A DNA stretch of 64,000 nucleotides from Desulfuromusa sp. (GCA_021647765.1 JAKIUD010000007.1:10380-74379); one strand, 5' to 3'. Shown: positions 1 through 10,242, counted from the stretch's first letter. Notes: generated from the letters alone by a model not told the origin. A program made the numbers and translations.

Positions 1-670
1 CTGATTCCAGGTCAAGTGCCGAATTTAAAGTTTGTAACCCAGCAAAAACCAGTTGCAGAGTCCGACGTTCAACATCGGTAAAAAGCAAATCACGCGAAAG
101 AAACAGGTTCCGCAATATCTGTTCAGTCATTGCAGAAATTAATGCTTTATCTTCTGCTGACCACCCATCCGTTGAAATACGATCAACACATAAGATTCCA
201 TAATCCCCCGTTTTACGCTGGTCATTCTCTCCACAATACAAGATATGAGCAAAAAAACTTCCAACCGGAGGGTTATCTGAATAGTAAGGAATTGCCGGAG
301 AATGTATTTGATACGGAGCCAAGGCAATCTTGTTACAATCTTTTAGCAGACCAATAACACCCGAACCAAGGGGAAAAGTACCAGGCTTAAAATCGGTAGA
401 TAGGCTGGAAGAGGTATAGATTGTTATTTCTTCAGCCGCCGGGCCGGACCAGCAAAGAACAACAGATGTCGCATCCAGTGAGATTCGTAATATTTTGAGT
501 TGATTTTCAACACTTTCACGAAACTGTCGAACAACATGCAAACGATCTGCAGAGAGCAGTTCGCTGTTTTTCTCCAGATAGAACGGTAGTGAATCAACAA
601 CAGAAGTATGATCCGTTTGAGACGTTTTTTTCTGCCTTTGCCCTGCAATTTTGCTAAACCAGTTGACCAT
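1..670 (-). CDS. GAF-domain signalling protein, 3' end outside the window
   Basis: An open frame runs from ATG at 670 to the window edge with no stop, giving about 223 N-terminal residues. Around residues 50-190 it reads like a GAF sensor domain: the stretch GSGVIGLLKD, then PVGSFFAHIL, GDYGILCVDR and GWSAEDKALISAMTEQI match the usual core strand and closing helix. The last visible residues (LQTLNSALDLES) look like the start of another GAF or linker helix. Such proteins usually end in a GGDEF, HD-GYP or kinase domain, but that part is not visible, so the output is unknown. It starts 14 bp beyond the terminator of frdB and is probably transcribed separately or by read-through. Confidence 0.7.
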   Translation of the reverse strand, partial: MVNWFSKIAGQRQKKTSQTDHTSVVDSLPFYLEKNSELLSADRLHVVRQFRESVENQLKILRISLDATSVVLCWSGPAAEEITIYTSSSLSTDFKPGTFPLGSGVIGLLKDCNKIALAPYQIHSPAIPYYSDNPPVGSFFAHILYCGENDQRKTGDYGILCVDRISTDGWSAEDKALISAMTEQILRNLFLSRDLLFTDVERRTLQLVFAGLQTLNSALDLES

Positions 671-683
671 TTCGTAACGTCCA

Positions 684-718
684 ATAAAAAAAGGGCGAAT
701 CTTATTGATTCGCCCTTT
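684..718 (-). terminator. Rho-independent terminator after frdB
   Basis: An 11-bp perfect stem (AAGGGCGAATC / GATTCGCCCTT, 5-nt loop) is followed on the minus strand by a run of T. It lies 33 bp after the frdB stop codon. Confidence 0.85.
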
Positions 719-750
719 ATAACAAACTTCTTAAAACTTAAACCAGAAGT

Positions 751-1506
751 TTATGCTTCTGTTGAAGTTGGCATCAATGATTTCAGATATTCACGATTCA
801 GTTTAGCAATAAACTTAACGCTGATCCCTTTCGGGCAAGCAGCTTCGCACTCGTAGTGGTTAGTACAGTTACCAAAGCCTTCATCAAGTAACGCCTCTGT
901 CATCGCTTTAACCCGCTTCCTGGCTTCAGGCTTACCTTGTGGTAAAGCCGCCAACTGGGCAACCTTGGCACTGGTAAACAGCATTGCTGAACTGTTTGGA
1001 CAGGCAGCAATACAGGCACCACAACCGATACATTCAGCAGCATCCATTGCATAATCAGCAACAGGCTTGGGGATTGGATGAACATTTGCATCTGGAACAC
1101 CGCCAGTGTGACAGGAAACATAGCCACCAGCCTGCATGATCACATCAAGAGATGTCCGATCAACAATCAAATCCTTTTGAACCGGGAAAGCCTTGGCTCT
1201 CCATGGCTCAATAAAGATCTCATCACCATCGCTATACTGGCGCATATGCAGCTGACAAACAGTGGTCTGTTCCTGCTTACCATGAGGACGGCCGTTAATA
1301 ACCTGTGAACACATGCCACAGATCCCTTCACGACAATCGTGATCAAAAGCAATAGGGTCTTTACCCTGCCTAATCAGCCCATCATTAATTTCATCCAGCA
1401 TCTCCAAAAAGGACATATCCGGACTGACATTTTTAGCCGGGTAGGTCTCCAGCTTTCCTTTATCTTGTGGCCCCTTCTGGCGCCATACGTGCAATGTAAG
1501 GTCCAT
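751..1506 (-). CDS. frdB: Fumarate reductase/succinate dehydrogenase iron-sulfur subunit
   Basis: This 251-residue protein carries electrons between the flavoprotein and the membrane cytochrome b of complex II. The N-terminal half has the plant-ferredoxin-type [2Fe-2S] ligands (CREGICGMC followed by a later Cys). The C-terminal half has [12 protein letters not shown] and [12 protein letters not shown], which bind the [4Fe-4S] and [3Fe-4S] clusters. The start codon overlaps the frdA stop by one base (TAATG), so the two are translationally coupled. In Geobacter one such enzyme works in both directions, reducing fumarate or oxidising succinate in the TCA cycle; whether this one does both cannot be told from sequence. 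A strong terminator follows. Confidence 0.95.
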   Translation of the reverse strand: MDLTLHVWRQKGPQDKGKLETYPAKNVSPDMSFLEMLDEINDGLIRQGKDPIAFDHDCREGICGMCSQVINGRPHGKQEQTTVCQLHMRQYSDGDEIFIEPWRAKAFPVQKDLIVDRTSLDVIMQAGGYVSCHTGGVPDANVHPIPKPVADYAMDAAECIGCGACIAACPNSSAMLFTSAKVAQLAALPQGKPEARKRVKAMTEALLDEGFGNCTNHYECEAACPKGISVKFIAKLNREYLKSLMPTSTEA

Positions 1507-3425
1507 TATTTATAACTCCTCACGGCAAGTTTAATTCTTTCGAATTTCAAAGGCTCTTTGTGCAACTCAGGTTTAACCCCGGTGCCCTTGAATTCCCAAG
1601 CAGCTGAGTAACTGAAGTTTTCATCATCACGCATTGCTTCACCTTCATCAGTCTGATGTTCAACCCGGAAATGACCACCACAGGACTCTTCACGATTTAA
1701 AGCATCCTCAGTCAGCATTTCGGCAAATTCAAGGAAGTCGGCAACACGTCCAGCATTTTCTAGCTGCTGATTGAGGTCTTTACCCTCTCCAGTAACTTTA
1801 ACATTATTCCAGAATTCATCACGAATCTCAGGAATCTTCTTGAGTGCTTCTGTCAGACTCTCTTTACTTCTTGCCATACCGACATTTTCCCACATAAGAT
1901 GACCAAGTTCTTTATGCAGTTCACTGACGGTTTTCTTCCCATTAATTGACAACAGCTTGTTCGTCTGTGCTTCAACATCTTCAACTGATTTCTTGAATTC
2001 AGGATGGTCTTCTTTAACCGCACCTGGATTCTTAATGGAAGCCAGATAAGGAGCAATGGTATAAGGAATAACAAAATAACCATCTGACAATCCTTGCATC
2101 AGCGCCGAAGCACCGAGGCGGTTAGCCCCATGAACCGAGAAGTTTGCCTCACCGAGAACAAATAAACCGGGAATATTGCTTGAACACTCATAATCAACCC
2201 AGAGTCCACCCATATTATAGTGAGGAGCCGGATAAATACGCATGGGGCGCTCGTAACCATTCTCATCGGTAATTTTCTCGTACATATCAAACAGATTGCC
2301 GTAACGCTCAGCAATTGTTTTCTGGCTGACCCGAGCAATAGCATCTTTAAAATCGAGGTATACGCCACGCTTCCCTGGACCAACGCCAAGGCCAGCGTCA
2401 CAGGCTTCTTTAGCCGAACGCGAAGAAATATCACGTGGAGCCAAGTTACCAAAGGAAGGATACTTGCGCTCCAGGTAGTAATCACGAGCTTCTTCTGGAA
2501 TCTCACTCGGGGGTTTTTCGCAATCTGCGGCATTTTTCGGTACCCAGATGCGACCATCATTCCGTAACGATTCAGACATCAGAGTCAATTTTGATTGATG
2601 CTCACCGTGAACAGGAATACAGGTCGGGTGGATCTGGGTGTAACAAGGGTTTGCCATATAGGCACCCTTTTTGACCGCTTTCCAGATTGCAGTAACACTG
2701 CTCCCCATGGCATTTGTTGAGAGATAGAACACATTGACATAGCCACCGGTTGCCAGAATCACAGCATCGCCCCAATGAGACTCAACCTCACCAGTCATCA
2801 AGTTACGAACGGTAATTCCCTTGGCAACACCATCCACAACAACCAGGTCAAGCATTTCGGTACGAGGGTGCATAGTGACAGTTTTATTTTTTATCTGCCG
2901 TGAAAGCGCCGAATAGGCACCGAGCAGCAACTGCTGTCCAGTTTGACCCCGAGCGTAGAATGTCCGGGAAACCTGAGCACCGCCAAATGAGCGGTTATCC
3001 AGGTAACCGGCATAATCACGAGCAAACGGCACGCCCTGAGCGACACACTGATCAATAATGTTGTTGGAGACCTGAGCTAAGCGCCAGACATCAGCCTCAC
3101 GGGAGCGGAAGTCGCCACCCTTGACTGTGTCATAAAAAAGGCGGTAGATGCTATCGCCATCACTTGGATAATTTTTGGCAGCATTAATACCACCCTGGGC
3201 ACCAATACTATGGGCACGCCGAGGGCTGTCCTGATAACAGAAACAATCAACGTTGTAACCAAGTTCACCCAGAGATGCAGCCCCAGCCCCACCTGCGAGA
3301 CCAGATCCGACAACGAGGATTTTGTATTTACGTTTGTTGGAAGGGTTAACCAGCTTCATATCGAAGCGGTATCTGTCCCAAGATGTTTCAACTGGTCCGG
3401 TAGGTGCTTTTCCGTCTAATATCAC
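1506..3425 (-). CDS. frdA: Fumarate reductase/succinate dehydrogenase flavoprotein subunit
   Basis: The 639-residue catalytic subunit holds covalent FAD and interconverts fumarate and succinate on the cytoplasmic side of the membrane. Near the N-terminus is the dinucleotide-binding motif [19 protein letters not shown]. The stretch [18 protein letters not shown] contains the segment that carries the FAD-linked histidine, and the HPT (IHPTCIP) and later R/H active-site regions are present. The length fits the epsilon/delta-proteobacterial B-type enzyme. It lies between frdC (11-bp gap) and frdB (1-bp overlap) in a three-gene operon transcribed C-A-B. Confidence 0.95.
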   Translation of the reverse strand: MILDGKAPTGPVETSWDRYRFDMKLVNPSNKRKYKILVVGSGLAGGAGAASLGELGYNVDCFCYQDSPRRAHSIGAQGGINAAKNYPSDGDSIYRLFYDTVKGGDFRSREADVWRLAQVSNNIIDQCVAQGVPFARDYAGYLDNRSFGGAQVSRTFYARGQTGQQLLLGAYSALSRQIKNKTVTMHPRTEMLDLVVVDGVAKGITVRNLMTGEVESHWGDAVILATGGYVNVFYLSTNAMGSSVTAIWKAVKKGAYMANPCYTQIHPTCIPVHGEHQSKLTLMSESLRNDGRIWVPKNAADCEKPPSEIPEEARDYYLERKYPSFGNLAPRDISSRSAKEACDAGLGVGPGKRGVYLDFKDAIARVSQKTIAERYGNLFDMYEKITDENGYERPMRIYPAPHYNMGGLWVDYECSSNIPGLFVLGEANFSVHGANRLGASALMQGLSDGYFVIPYTIAPYLASIKNPGAVKEDHPEFKKSVEDVEAQTNKLLSINGKKTVSELHKELGHLMWENVGMARSKESLTEALKKIPEIRDEFWNNVKVTGEGKDLNQQLENAGRVADFLEFAEMLTEDALNREESCGGHFRVEHQTDEGEAMRDDENFSYSAAWEFKGTGVKPELHKEPLKFERIKLAVRSYK

Positions 3426-3435
3426 AATAAGCCCC

Positions 3436-4107
3436 CTATTTCACAATACGAGCGAGAAGAAGTAACGGGATAGCGATATATGCCAGTCCGTAAACGATAG
3501 CCACAATTTTGCCTAATGCTGTCACTTTGTCCTGACTTGAACCAGTACTCCAACCGAGAGTTTGTACCCAGCTCGAAATACCATGCATCAAGTGCAGAAG
3601 CAGTGCAATCATTGCAATGATGTAAACCAGGGCAATGAAAACATTTTGGAAACTCTTGGTCACCATGGTGAATACGTCAAGATGACCATCAACAAGGGCC
3701 AGATTTCGTGCTGAAATTTCTGGGTTGGTGATCTGTACAGTGAAATGGAGCAGATGATAGAGTAAAAAAGCTAATACAATCAGACCGGTGAAAACCATGG
3801 TTTTAGCTGAGAAGGTCGTGACTAAGGTTTTCTGAACAGCATAATTATCTGGTGTAGCAGCACGATTTTCCAAGTAGAGCTGGATGCCAAAGGTAATGTG
3901 AACAGCAAACAGACCCAGCATAATCAGACGGAAAACCCAAACCAGAGGTCCAAGGTCGTGCAGGTGTTTGGCATAGGCATTAATCGCATCGGCACCCCAG
4001 AAAACCGATAAGTTGCCAAGGAGATGGACAGAGATAAACCCGACCAGACACAGTCCGGTCACTGCCATCAGAATCTTTCGTCCTACGGTACTTTTAAACA
4101 GATTCAT
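3436..4107 (-). CDS. frdC: Fumarate reductase/succinate dehydrogenase cytochrome b subunit
   Basis: A 223-residue membrane anchor with about five hydrophobic helices; it carries two haem b and the quinone site in B-type complex II. Histidines in helices (for example [43 protein letters not shown]) are the expected axial ligands of the two haems. It is the first gene of the frdCAB operon. The start at 4107 is preceded by GAGGGATAT, a plausible ribosome site. The order C-A-B and the single b subunit match Geobacter and Wolinella enzymes rather than the sdhCDAB type. Confidence 0.92.
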   Translation of the reverse strand: MNLFKSTVGRKILMAVTGLCLVGFISVHLLGNLSVFWGADAINAYAKHLHDLGPLVWVFRLIMLGLFAVHITFGIQLYLENRAATPDNYAVQKTLVTTFSAKTMVFTGLIVLAFLLYHLLHFTVQITNPEISARNLALVDGHLDVFTMVTKSFQNVFIALVYIIAMIALLLHLMHGISSWVQTLGWSTGSSQDKVTALGKIVAIVYGLAYIAIPLLLLARIVK

Positions 4108-4460
4108 AGTTAAATATCCCTCGAGAATGTGAAACGATTGTCAATCAGGACTTATCTCCCAAATTCAATCACCAATATGATTACTCAAGTTAGGTTGGCC
4201 CGGCACGCATCTTCTCCTGAAACCGAGCCATATAATGTCGCCCCGGCGGTCCCCGCCAAGAGCTTATCCTCCCATTCATCTTCGACATCCTTTCGGCGTC
4301 AAAACAAAACCGTGACTCTAAAACAGAGTTGACCGAACTCACGGCAGAAAACAAATCGTATACTGTATACCAAATGTTGTTATAAATTTAAATAAAAAAA
4401 TCCCTAAATGGTTAAATTCTAATTACTAATCAGAACCAGTAACCATAACGGTTTGCGTCC
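4108..4460. other. Intergenic region upstream of frdC
   Basis: About 350 bp without a convincing gene between frdC and the valS terminator. It must contain the frdCAB promoter on the minus strand. A short open frame on the plus strand (4129-4332) has no ribosome site and no recognisable product. A 13-bp palindrome at 4358-4370 is listed separately. Confidence 0.5.
4358..4370. promoter_or_regulatory. Candidate operator palindrome upstream of frdCAB
   Basis: GTATACTGTATAC is a perfect palindrome around a central base, about 250 bp upstream of the frdC start in AT-rich sequence. TGTATAC-type sites are typical of FCD-type GntR regulators, so control of frd by such a regulator is an inference. 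No regulator of that family is seen in the window. Confidence 0.3.
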
Positions 4461-4497
4461 CAAAAAATGACCGGGAAAGTCATACTTTTCCGGTCAT
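4461..4497 (-). terminator. Rho-independent terminator after valS
   Basis: The inverted repeat TGACCGG...CCGGTCA, extended by pairing of the inner AAAG/CTTT, is followed on the minus strand by six T. It begins 12 bp after the valS stop codon. Confidence 0.85.
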
Positions 4498-4508
4498 CTA
4501 CTCACCAT

Positions 4509-7166
4509 TTATTTTAAAGCCAGTATTTTTTCCAAACTCTGTTGTAATATCTCTAACTTTTTCTCAGCAGCAACCAATTTCCCACGATCTTTTTCTAGAA
4601 CATGTGGTGGAGCATTGGCAACAAATTTTTCGTTGGATAATTTTTTCTCGAAGAAAGTAACATCCTTCTGAATTTTTTCAATCTCCTTATTCAGACGTGC
4701 CCCTTCCTCAACAACATTGATTAGATCAGCTAAGGGAATCAACACCTCAACCTCTCCGGTCACCTGAGTTGAAACCTGTTTGGGTCGTTCAACCGCAACA
4801 CCAACGACCAGGTTATCGACCCGAGCCAGCGAATGAATGTACTCTTGACCCGTCATTATGGCCTGCACAACTGACTCCGATTTACAATCGAGGACAACCT
4901 TGATCCGTTTGCCAGGTGGAACATCAAGCTCACCACGCACATTACGAATCGCGCGAATAACATCCATGACCAGTTCCATATCAGCAACAACTGTTGCGTC
5001 TGTCTCAATGAGTGCAGCTGTTGGATAATCGGCCTGCATAATGGAAGCAGTCTCACGCTCTCCCGGAAGAGCATGCCATATCTCTTCAGTGACAAACGGC
5101 AGAATCGGATGGAGCATCCGGAGCAGACCTTCCAGTACCGTAAACAGAACCATCTGCGTAGATTGACGCGTAACAATATCATCGCCGTACAAATTATCCT
5201 TGCTCAGCTCAATGTACCAATCACAAAACTCATGCCAGGTGAAAGAGTAAAGGATACTAGCCGCATCGTTAAACTTATAATTTGTCAGGGCGTTATTCAC
5301 TTCCACCGCAGCAAAAGCATAGCGATTCAGAATCCACTGATCAGCTTGTGACAACGACAAACCGGCCAAACCGTCTTCAGCTGGCTCAAAATTTTCCAGG
5401 TTCATTAAGGCAAAGCGACTGGCATTCCAAAGTTTATTGACAAAGTTACGATAACCACCAATCCGGTCAGTCGATAGTTTAATATCACGCCCCATAGCGG
5501 CAAAAGCGCACAGGGTGTAGCGGAAAGCATCAGCACCATATTCATCCACAATGGTCAATGGATCGATGACGTTACCCTTACTTTTGCTCATTTTCTGCCC
5601 GTGGGAATCACGAACCAGTGCATGGATATAAACTTCCTTAAAAGGAACATCATCCATAAACTTGATTCCCATCATCATCATCCGTGCGACCCAGAAAAAC
5701 AGGATATCAAAACCGGTCACCAGACAGCTGGTCGGATAAAATTTCTGCAGGGTTTTGGTCTGTTCCGGCCAGCCCATGGTTGAAAATGGCCATAAGGCGG
5801 AGGAAAACCAGGTATCGAGGACATCAGTCTCCTGGCGAAGGTTGGAGCTGTCACAATACTGACAACGGGAAACATCCTCACGAGAAACCGTTATTTCACC
5901 GCAATCGTCGCAGAACCAGGCGGGAATACGATGTCCCCACCAGATCTGCCGACTGACACACCAATCCTGGATATTGTTCATCCATTCGTAATAGGTCTTT
6001 TCCCACTGTTGGGGAACGATCCGGGTCTGGCCAGAGTCTACCGCCTTGATCGCTTCGGCTGCCAGCGGTTTAACCGCGACATACCACTGTTTACTCATAT
6101 AGGGTTCGATAACAGTTTTACAGCGATAGCATTCACCAACCGCATTGGTATAGTTGTCAACCTTTTCCAGCAAACCTTGGGATTCCAGATCCGCCACAAC
6201 CTTAGTTCTGGCAGCATTACGCTCCATCCCGACGTAGGAACCGCCGTTTTCATTAATCATCCCCGATTCATCAAGAACATTGATAAATTCAAGATCGTGC
6301 CGTTTGCCAATTTCAAAGTCGTTGAAATCGTGTGCCGGAGTTATTTTAACGGCACCGCTGCCAAACGCCATATCAACATACTCATCGGCAATAATCGGAA
6401 TTTCTCGATCCATCAGCGGCAACAGAACATTTTTTCCGATCAGACCTTGATAACGCTCGTCTTCGGGATGAACAGCAACAGCAGTATCACCCAACATGGT
6501 CTCTGGACGGGTTGTCGCAACAATCAAATATTGATCTGTTCCCTGAACCGGATAACGCAAATGCCAGAGGTTGCCATGTTTGTCCTCATGCTCAACCTCA
6601 AGATCAGATAAAGCGGTGTGACAACGTGGACACCAGTTAATCAGACGATTATCCCGGTAAATCAATCCATCCTCATAGAGACTGACAAAAACTTCGCGAA
6701 CTGCAGTCGAAAGGCCTTCATCCATTGTAAAACGTTCCCGCTGCCAATCACAGGAGGCTCCTAACCGCTTCAACTGATTGATGATCTGCCCGCCCGATTC
6801 TTCACGCCACTTCCAGACCCGCTCAACAAAAGCTTCTCGACCCAAATCATGTCGATCCTTATTTTCTGTGGCAAGCTGCTTTTCAACAACATTCTGGGTT
6901 GCAATTCCTGCATGATCCATTCCTGGCATCCAGAGAACCTCATAACCAGACATCCGCTTCCAGCGACAGAGAATATCCTGCAGTGTATTATTCAGAGCAT
7001 GTCCCATATGGAGGACGCCTGTAACATTGGGTGGGGGAATAACGATTGAATAATGGGGTTTGGGGGAGTTTTCATCAGCATGGAAATCACCGCGCTGCTC
7101 CCAAACATCAAACCATTTCTGCTCAACCTGCGTCGGGTCATAACCTTTAGGGAGTTCTGTCTTCAT
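4509..7166 (-). CDS. valS: Valyl-tRNA synthetase
   Basis: Class I aminoacyl-tRNA synthetase that charges tRNA-Val. The HIGH signature is present as HMGH near residue 56, preceded by PPPNVTG. The KMSKS loop is intact (GQKMSKSKGNVIDP), and the C-terminal coiled-coil arm typical of ValS closes the protein (LNKEIEKIQKDVTFFEKKLSNEKF). The editing CP1 domain includes TTRPETMLGDTAVAVHP. I prefer the ATG at 7166 (885 residues), because AAGGA lies 10 bases before it; an in-frame TTG three codons upstream has no room for a ribosome site. It is monocistronic with its own terminator. Confidence 0.95.
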   Translation of the reverse strand: MKTELPKGYDPTQVEQKWFDVWEQRGDFHADENSPKPHYSIVIPPPNVTGVLHMGHALNNTLQDILCRWKRMSGYEVLWMPGMDHAGIATQNVVEKQLATENKDRHDLGREAFVERVWKWREESGGQIINQLKRLGASCDWQRERFTMDEGLSTAVREVFVSLYEDGLIYRDNRLINWCPRCHTALSDLEVEHEDKHGNLWHLRYPVQGTDQYLIVATTRPETMLGDTAVAVHPEDERYQGLIGKNVLLPLMDREIPIIADEYVDMAFGSGAVKITPAHDFNDFEIGKRHDLEFINVLDESGMINENGGSYVGMERNAARTKVVADLESQGLLEKVDNYTNAVGECYRCKTVIEPYMSKQWYVAVKPLAAEAIKAVDSGQTRIVPQQWEKTYYEWMNNIQDWCVSRQIWWGHRIPAWFCDDCGEITVSREDVSRCQYCDSSNLRQETDVLDTWFSSALWPFSTMGWPEQTKTLQKFYPTSCLVTGFDILFFWVARMMMMGIKFMDDVPFKEVYIHALVRDSHGQKMSKSKGNVIDPLTIVDEYGADAFRYTLCAFAAMGRDIKLSTDRIGGYRNFVNKLWNASRFALMNLENFEPAEDGLAGLSLSQADQWILNRYAFAAVEVNNALTNYKFNDAASILYSFTWHEFCDWYIELSKDNLYGDDIVTRQSTQMVLFTVLEGLLRMLHPILPFVTEEIWHALPGERETASIMQADYPTAALIETDATVVADMELVMDVIRAIRNVRGELDVPPGKRIKVVLDCKSESVVQAIMTGQEYIHSLARVDNLVVGVAVERPKQVSTQVTGEVEVLIPLADLINVVEEGARLNKEIEKIQKDVTFFEKKLSNEKFVANAPPHVLEKDRGKLVAAEKKLEILQQSLEKILALK

Positions 7167-7238
7167 TACTGGCAAATCCTTGTTTCAAATATGTAGTTGG
7201 TTGGTTTCTCTATTTAAATGTTTTAGATAAAATCACCA

Positions 7239-7364
7239 ATGGCTAAGCAAAAATTTTGACCACCAAGGCGCAGTGATTTTTCAGGGGCGAAGGCATACAA
7301 CATGTATGTCGAAATCCGGAAAAAATCACTGTAACACCGGAGGTTTAATTTTTTGCGACGCCAT
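7239..7364. repeat. Palindromic repeat family 2, copy A
   Basis: About 126 bp with ends ATGGC-TAA-GCAAAAA and TTTTTGC-GAC-GCCAT, which pair over most of their length, and an inner palindrome around CATACAACATGTATG. Related copies are at 16749, 23539, 28531 and 49603. This copy lies between the valS start and the terminator of the response-regulator gene, and is the only one not next to a stop codon. Confidence 0.85.
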
Positions 7365-7380
7365 TTTATCTGGGCAGGAA

Positions 7381-7430
7381 CAATAAAGGGGGGCAGCAAG
7401 GAAGTCAAGATTTCCCTGCTGCCCCCCGTA
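7381..7430 (-). terminator. Strong terminator after the response-regulator gene
   Basis: GGGGGGCAGCAAGGAA pairs with TTCCCTGCTGCCCCCC with one mismatch (16-bp arms, 8-nt loop, 7388-7427), then TTTATTG on the minus strand. Confidence 0.85.
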
Positions 7431-7463
7431 AGAGAAGCACCTCTTTTTGTACAGCTTTGTTGG

Positions 7464-9329
7464 TTATGCACCCTCTTTGATTTTACGAATTTCTTCACTG
7501 ATCATCGCTTCGGCCAAATCAGGGACAACTTCCCAGGCAACTTTTTCAAGCATTTCACCCGCCATTTTTTCAATCATCGGTCCAGCAACTTTGCTCACAA
7601 CTTCCTTTAACTCTTCTTCAGAAAGTTCGCGTAACTGTTGTTCGACCTGCGCAGTTGCAGAATCTTCAACTTCAGCGTTACCAAAACCAGCGGCAGCAAG
7701 ACCAACAGCACCAGCGGTAGCTGCAGCAACATCGGTGTCATCTTCCGCAGTCGCATCAAAATAGAAATTATCATCTTCTACGACTGCTGATAATGACTCT
7801 ATATTTTCTTCAACCAACTCAGTTTCTTCCTCAACTAGATCAGTTTCTTCATCGACAGGTTCAAACTCAGCTTCCGGCTCCTCCACAACAAACAGCTCAA
7901 TTTCATCAGCCACTGCAGTTTCTTCTATCGATTCACCCAGCGGTTCAAATTCAACAACATCATCCTCAGAAAGATCAAGAATCTCATCAGCAGCAGCAGA
8001 ACTATCGCCATTGACTGTTTCGCCAAATGGAACTTCACTAACTTCTGGGGCAGTTATTTCTTCCATTACGGGCTCAAGGTCAGTCAGTTCTTCCTCTTCC
8101 TGCAACTCCATGATGAATTCTTCATCATCTGCTTCTGCGACAAAAGAACCGGATTCCTCATCAGCAAGATTAACTTCAGCGCTCTGTTCCGCCAAGTCGC
8201 TTTCCATTAACTCCAGAGGGTTATCTTCTTCTGCTGCAACTGAATGATCTGATTCTTCCGAAATCCCGACAGAACCTTCGTCCAACTCATCAAGCAACTC
8301 CAGCGGCTCATCATCTTCGACAGCAGGAACAAAGTAAGCTGCTTCTTCAGTTACATCAGCGGAGGATTCATCTTCGGCTTCGCTGAATGAAGAGAAATCG
8401 ACCACTCCAGCTTCTTCTATGGGCGCTTGCGCAACAATATCTGCAACGGGTTCAACCTGATCGTTTATCTCAGGAACCATTTCTTCTTCTGCGAGATCAG
8501 CAGCCGCAAAAGGTTCCGCTTGAAGCTCTTCTGCGCCGCCTGTTTCAGCTGCCTCTGCCACAAAGTCATTATCACTTCCAGCAACAGGGGGATCAACTTC
8601 ATCCGCTTCAGCTGTAAAGGCAGAGAGAACTTGCTCATCTGTAGCCGGTTCGACGTCAACATCATCAACGGCTGAAGGATCTATAACATCTGCCGCAAAT
8701 GAGATTTCATCCGTTGTATCTGTACTGGCAGTTTCACTCTGTTTCTGCAGATCTTCCTCGGCAAAAGAGACCGCATCCCAGATATCATCTGGAGATTCAT
8801 CCTCAATCTCTTCCGTGGGAGACTGCAAATCATCCACGTCCTCAAAACCAAGAACTGCCTCATTGATAGAAGAATTTTCACCACCTTTGACCAGCTCCTC
8901 TTGCCCTTCCTCAGGGGAGCTTTCTAAATCTCCTGCGGCGACACCAGCCATCCTTACCGGTTCAGCGGCAAGAAGTTGAGAAACTTTATCCAGAAGTGCC
9001 TGTGACTCAAACGGTTTTGTCAACCAGCCATCAGCACAGACTTCTCCCGCCTTTATTTCATCAAAATGGTCAAAGGCACCCGGCAACAATAAAACCGAGG
9101 TATTCGACAAACTCGGCTCACTCTTGATGGCGCGACACAACTCAAAACCATCTTTACCTGGCATTGAAATATCGGCAATAACCAGATCTGGAATGTCTTC
9201 GAGTGCCTTTTTAAAAGCACTATCTCCATCATCAGTCATCTCAAGTTGATATTCTTCTGTTGAGAAGATAATACCGACGACTTTTTGAATAGTAATACTA
9301 TCATCGGCCAACAGTAGTTTTTTCATCAT
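7464..9329 (-). CDS. Response regulator with long acidic tail
   Basis: The first about 120 residues form a CheY-like receiver domain: acid pocket ADD, phospho-acceptor Asp53 in IADISMPGKDGFELC, and the lysine in WLTKPFES. Then follow more than 400 residues rich in Glu, Asp, Ala and Val with low complexity. The protein ends in a conserved-looking helical segment (VAWEVVPDLAEAMISEEIRKIKEG). This layout recalls pole-localised regulators of Myxococcus motility (FrzS, RomR), where the tail directs localisation; that is analogy, not proof. GGAGG lies 5 bases before the first of two adjacent ATG codons. It overlaps the upstream CheW-like gene by 4 bp and is the last gene of a three-gene operon. Confidence 0.8.
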   Translation of the reverse strand: MMKKLLLADDSITIQKVVGIIFSTEEYQLEMTDDGDSAFKKALEDIPDLVIADISMPGKDGFELCRAIKSEPSLSNTSVLLLPGAFDHFDEIKAGEVCADGWLTKPFESQALLDKVSQLLAAEPVRMAGVAAGDLESSPEEGQEELVKGGENSSINEAVLGFEDVDDLQSPTEEIEDESPDDIWDAVSFAEEDLQKQSETASTDTTDEISFAADVIDPSAVDDVDVEPATDEQVLSAFTAEADEVDPPVAGSDNDFVAEAAETGGAEELQAEPFAAADLAEEEMVPEINDQVEPVADIVAQAPIEEAGVVDFSSFSEAEDESSADVTEEAAYFVPAVEDDEPLELLDELDEGSVGISEESDHSVAAEEDNPLELMESDLAEQSAEVNLADEESGSFVAEADDEEFIMELQEEEELTDLEPVMEEITAPEVSEVPFGETVNGDSSAAADEILDLSEDDVVEFEPLGESIEETAVADEIELFVVEEPEAEFEPVDEETDLVEEETELVEENIESLSAVVEDDNFYFDATAEDDTDVAAATAGAVGLAAAGFGNAEVEDSATAQVEQQLRELSEEELKEVVSKVAGPMIEKMAGEMLEKVAWEVVPDLAEAMISEEIRKIKEGA

Positions 9330-9793
9330 TGATGCCTCCTCGCACCACCAGTATCAGGCTGGTTTTGCCAAAAAACCTGGGTCATTTCTATGGCTAAAAA
9401 ATTGATATCTAAAATACTATAGTCTTCATTTTGATAGATAAAACTACCAACACCACCCAAATCCACCTCTTGTTCCACAATTGTTGACCGTTCACCTTTT
9501 TGTTCATCAACAATTCGACCGGTCAAATCAGCCGGCAGAGCAACCGTGCCATATTCAGATTCGACCAACACCTGATAACTCTGCGTTAGGTGCTCCTGCT
9601 GAGTTTCTCTGCCAATCATCTGCCGCAAATTCAAAAGTGGAATTAACTGACCAGCATCAACCAGAACAGCAGAAATTGTCCTGGGAAGACGCGGCAAATC
9701 ATAGCTTTTTGAATTCTGCAGAATCTTTTTAATCAGCCGCAGTGAAACCGCAAACTTGAATTGATCAATCTGGAAAAGACCAAAGCGACTCAT
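9326..9793 (-). CDS. CheW-like protein 1
   Basis: A 155-residue protein with the CheW fold: N-terminal FGLFQIDQFKFAVSLRLIKKIL, then PLLNLRQMIG, and LVESEYGTVALPADLTGRIV, the pattern of alternating strands in chemotaxis coupling proteins. It is divergent, so I rely on the pattern and on the neighbour, a second CheW-like gene. CheW proteins link receptors to CheA; no CheA or receptor is encoded in the window. Both junctions are 4-bp overlaps (ATGA), so the three genes are translationally coupled. Confidence 0.7.
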   Translation of the reverse strand: MSRFGLFQIDQFKFAVSLRLIKKILQNSKSYDLPRLPRTISAVLVDAGQLIPLLNLRQMIGRETQQEHLTQSYQVLVESEYGTVALPADLTGRIVDEQKGERSTIVEQEVDLGGVGSFIYQNEDYSILDINFLAIEMTQVFWQNQPDTGGARRHQ

Positions 9794-10242
9794 ATCGATA
9801 CAGCTGTCGATCCATAATAGCGTTCTGGTTCGAAAACAATCATGGGTTCATTGTATAAAAGTTTAACCTGCGAGTAGAACCCCATCGCTGAAACCTTTAA
9901 GAGAAAAGGGATCTCACAAGAGTGAAAATTTTCCGCAGCCGATAATTCGCCCACCTGATCCACCAGTAAAGCCCAATTTCCCTCAGAGCCACGTAAAATG
10001 ACAGCTTTTTTATCCTTCAGCTTAACCACAGAAAAAATATTCAGTTTTAACGCTGGGTCAACAACAGGAATCCAGGTCTGCCGAAATTGCAGCGCTGAGA
10101 CAATCCCTCGACCAATATCACTACGGCTCGAATCAAGCATCCCGGCAATTCGCTCAACAACCTCAACAACGTCACCTAACTCCAGTAAAAACCCAGTCCC
10201 CCCCAAGCGAAAAATAAGTTTCTTACTACCGTCCACAATCAT
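9790..10242 (-). CDS. CheW-like protein 2
   Basis: A 150-residue CheW-type domain: KLIFRLGGTGFLLELGDVVEVVE at the N-terminus, RQTWIPVVDPALKLN in the middle and GNWALLVDQVGEL near the end, matching the order of conserved strands. It heads the operon with CheW-like protein 1 and the acidic response regulator. A short purine-rich AGAGG precedes the ATG by 4 bases. A role in a polarity or alternative chemosensory pathway is inferred from the gene set. Confidence 0.7.
   Translation of the reverse strand: MIVDGSKKLIFRLGGTGFLLELGDVVEVVERIAGMLDSSRSDIGRGIVSALQFRQTWIPVVDPALKLNIFSVVKLKDKKAVILRGSEGNWALLVDQVGELSAAENFHSCEIPFLLKVSAMGFYSQVKLLYNEPMIVFEPERYYGSTAVSI

Noticed and set aside
2099..2560. Open frame of 153 codons on the minus strand within frdA
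   Set aside because: Another frame of the frdA coding sequence; composition is that of a shadow frame.
5931..6611. Open frame of 226 codons on the plus strand
   Set aside because: It lies fully inside valS on the other strand, has no ribosome site and no family features; valS is certain.
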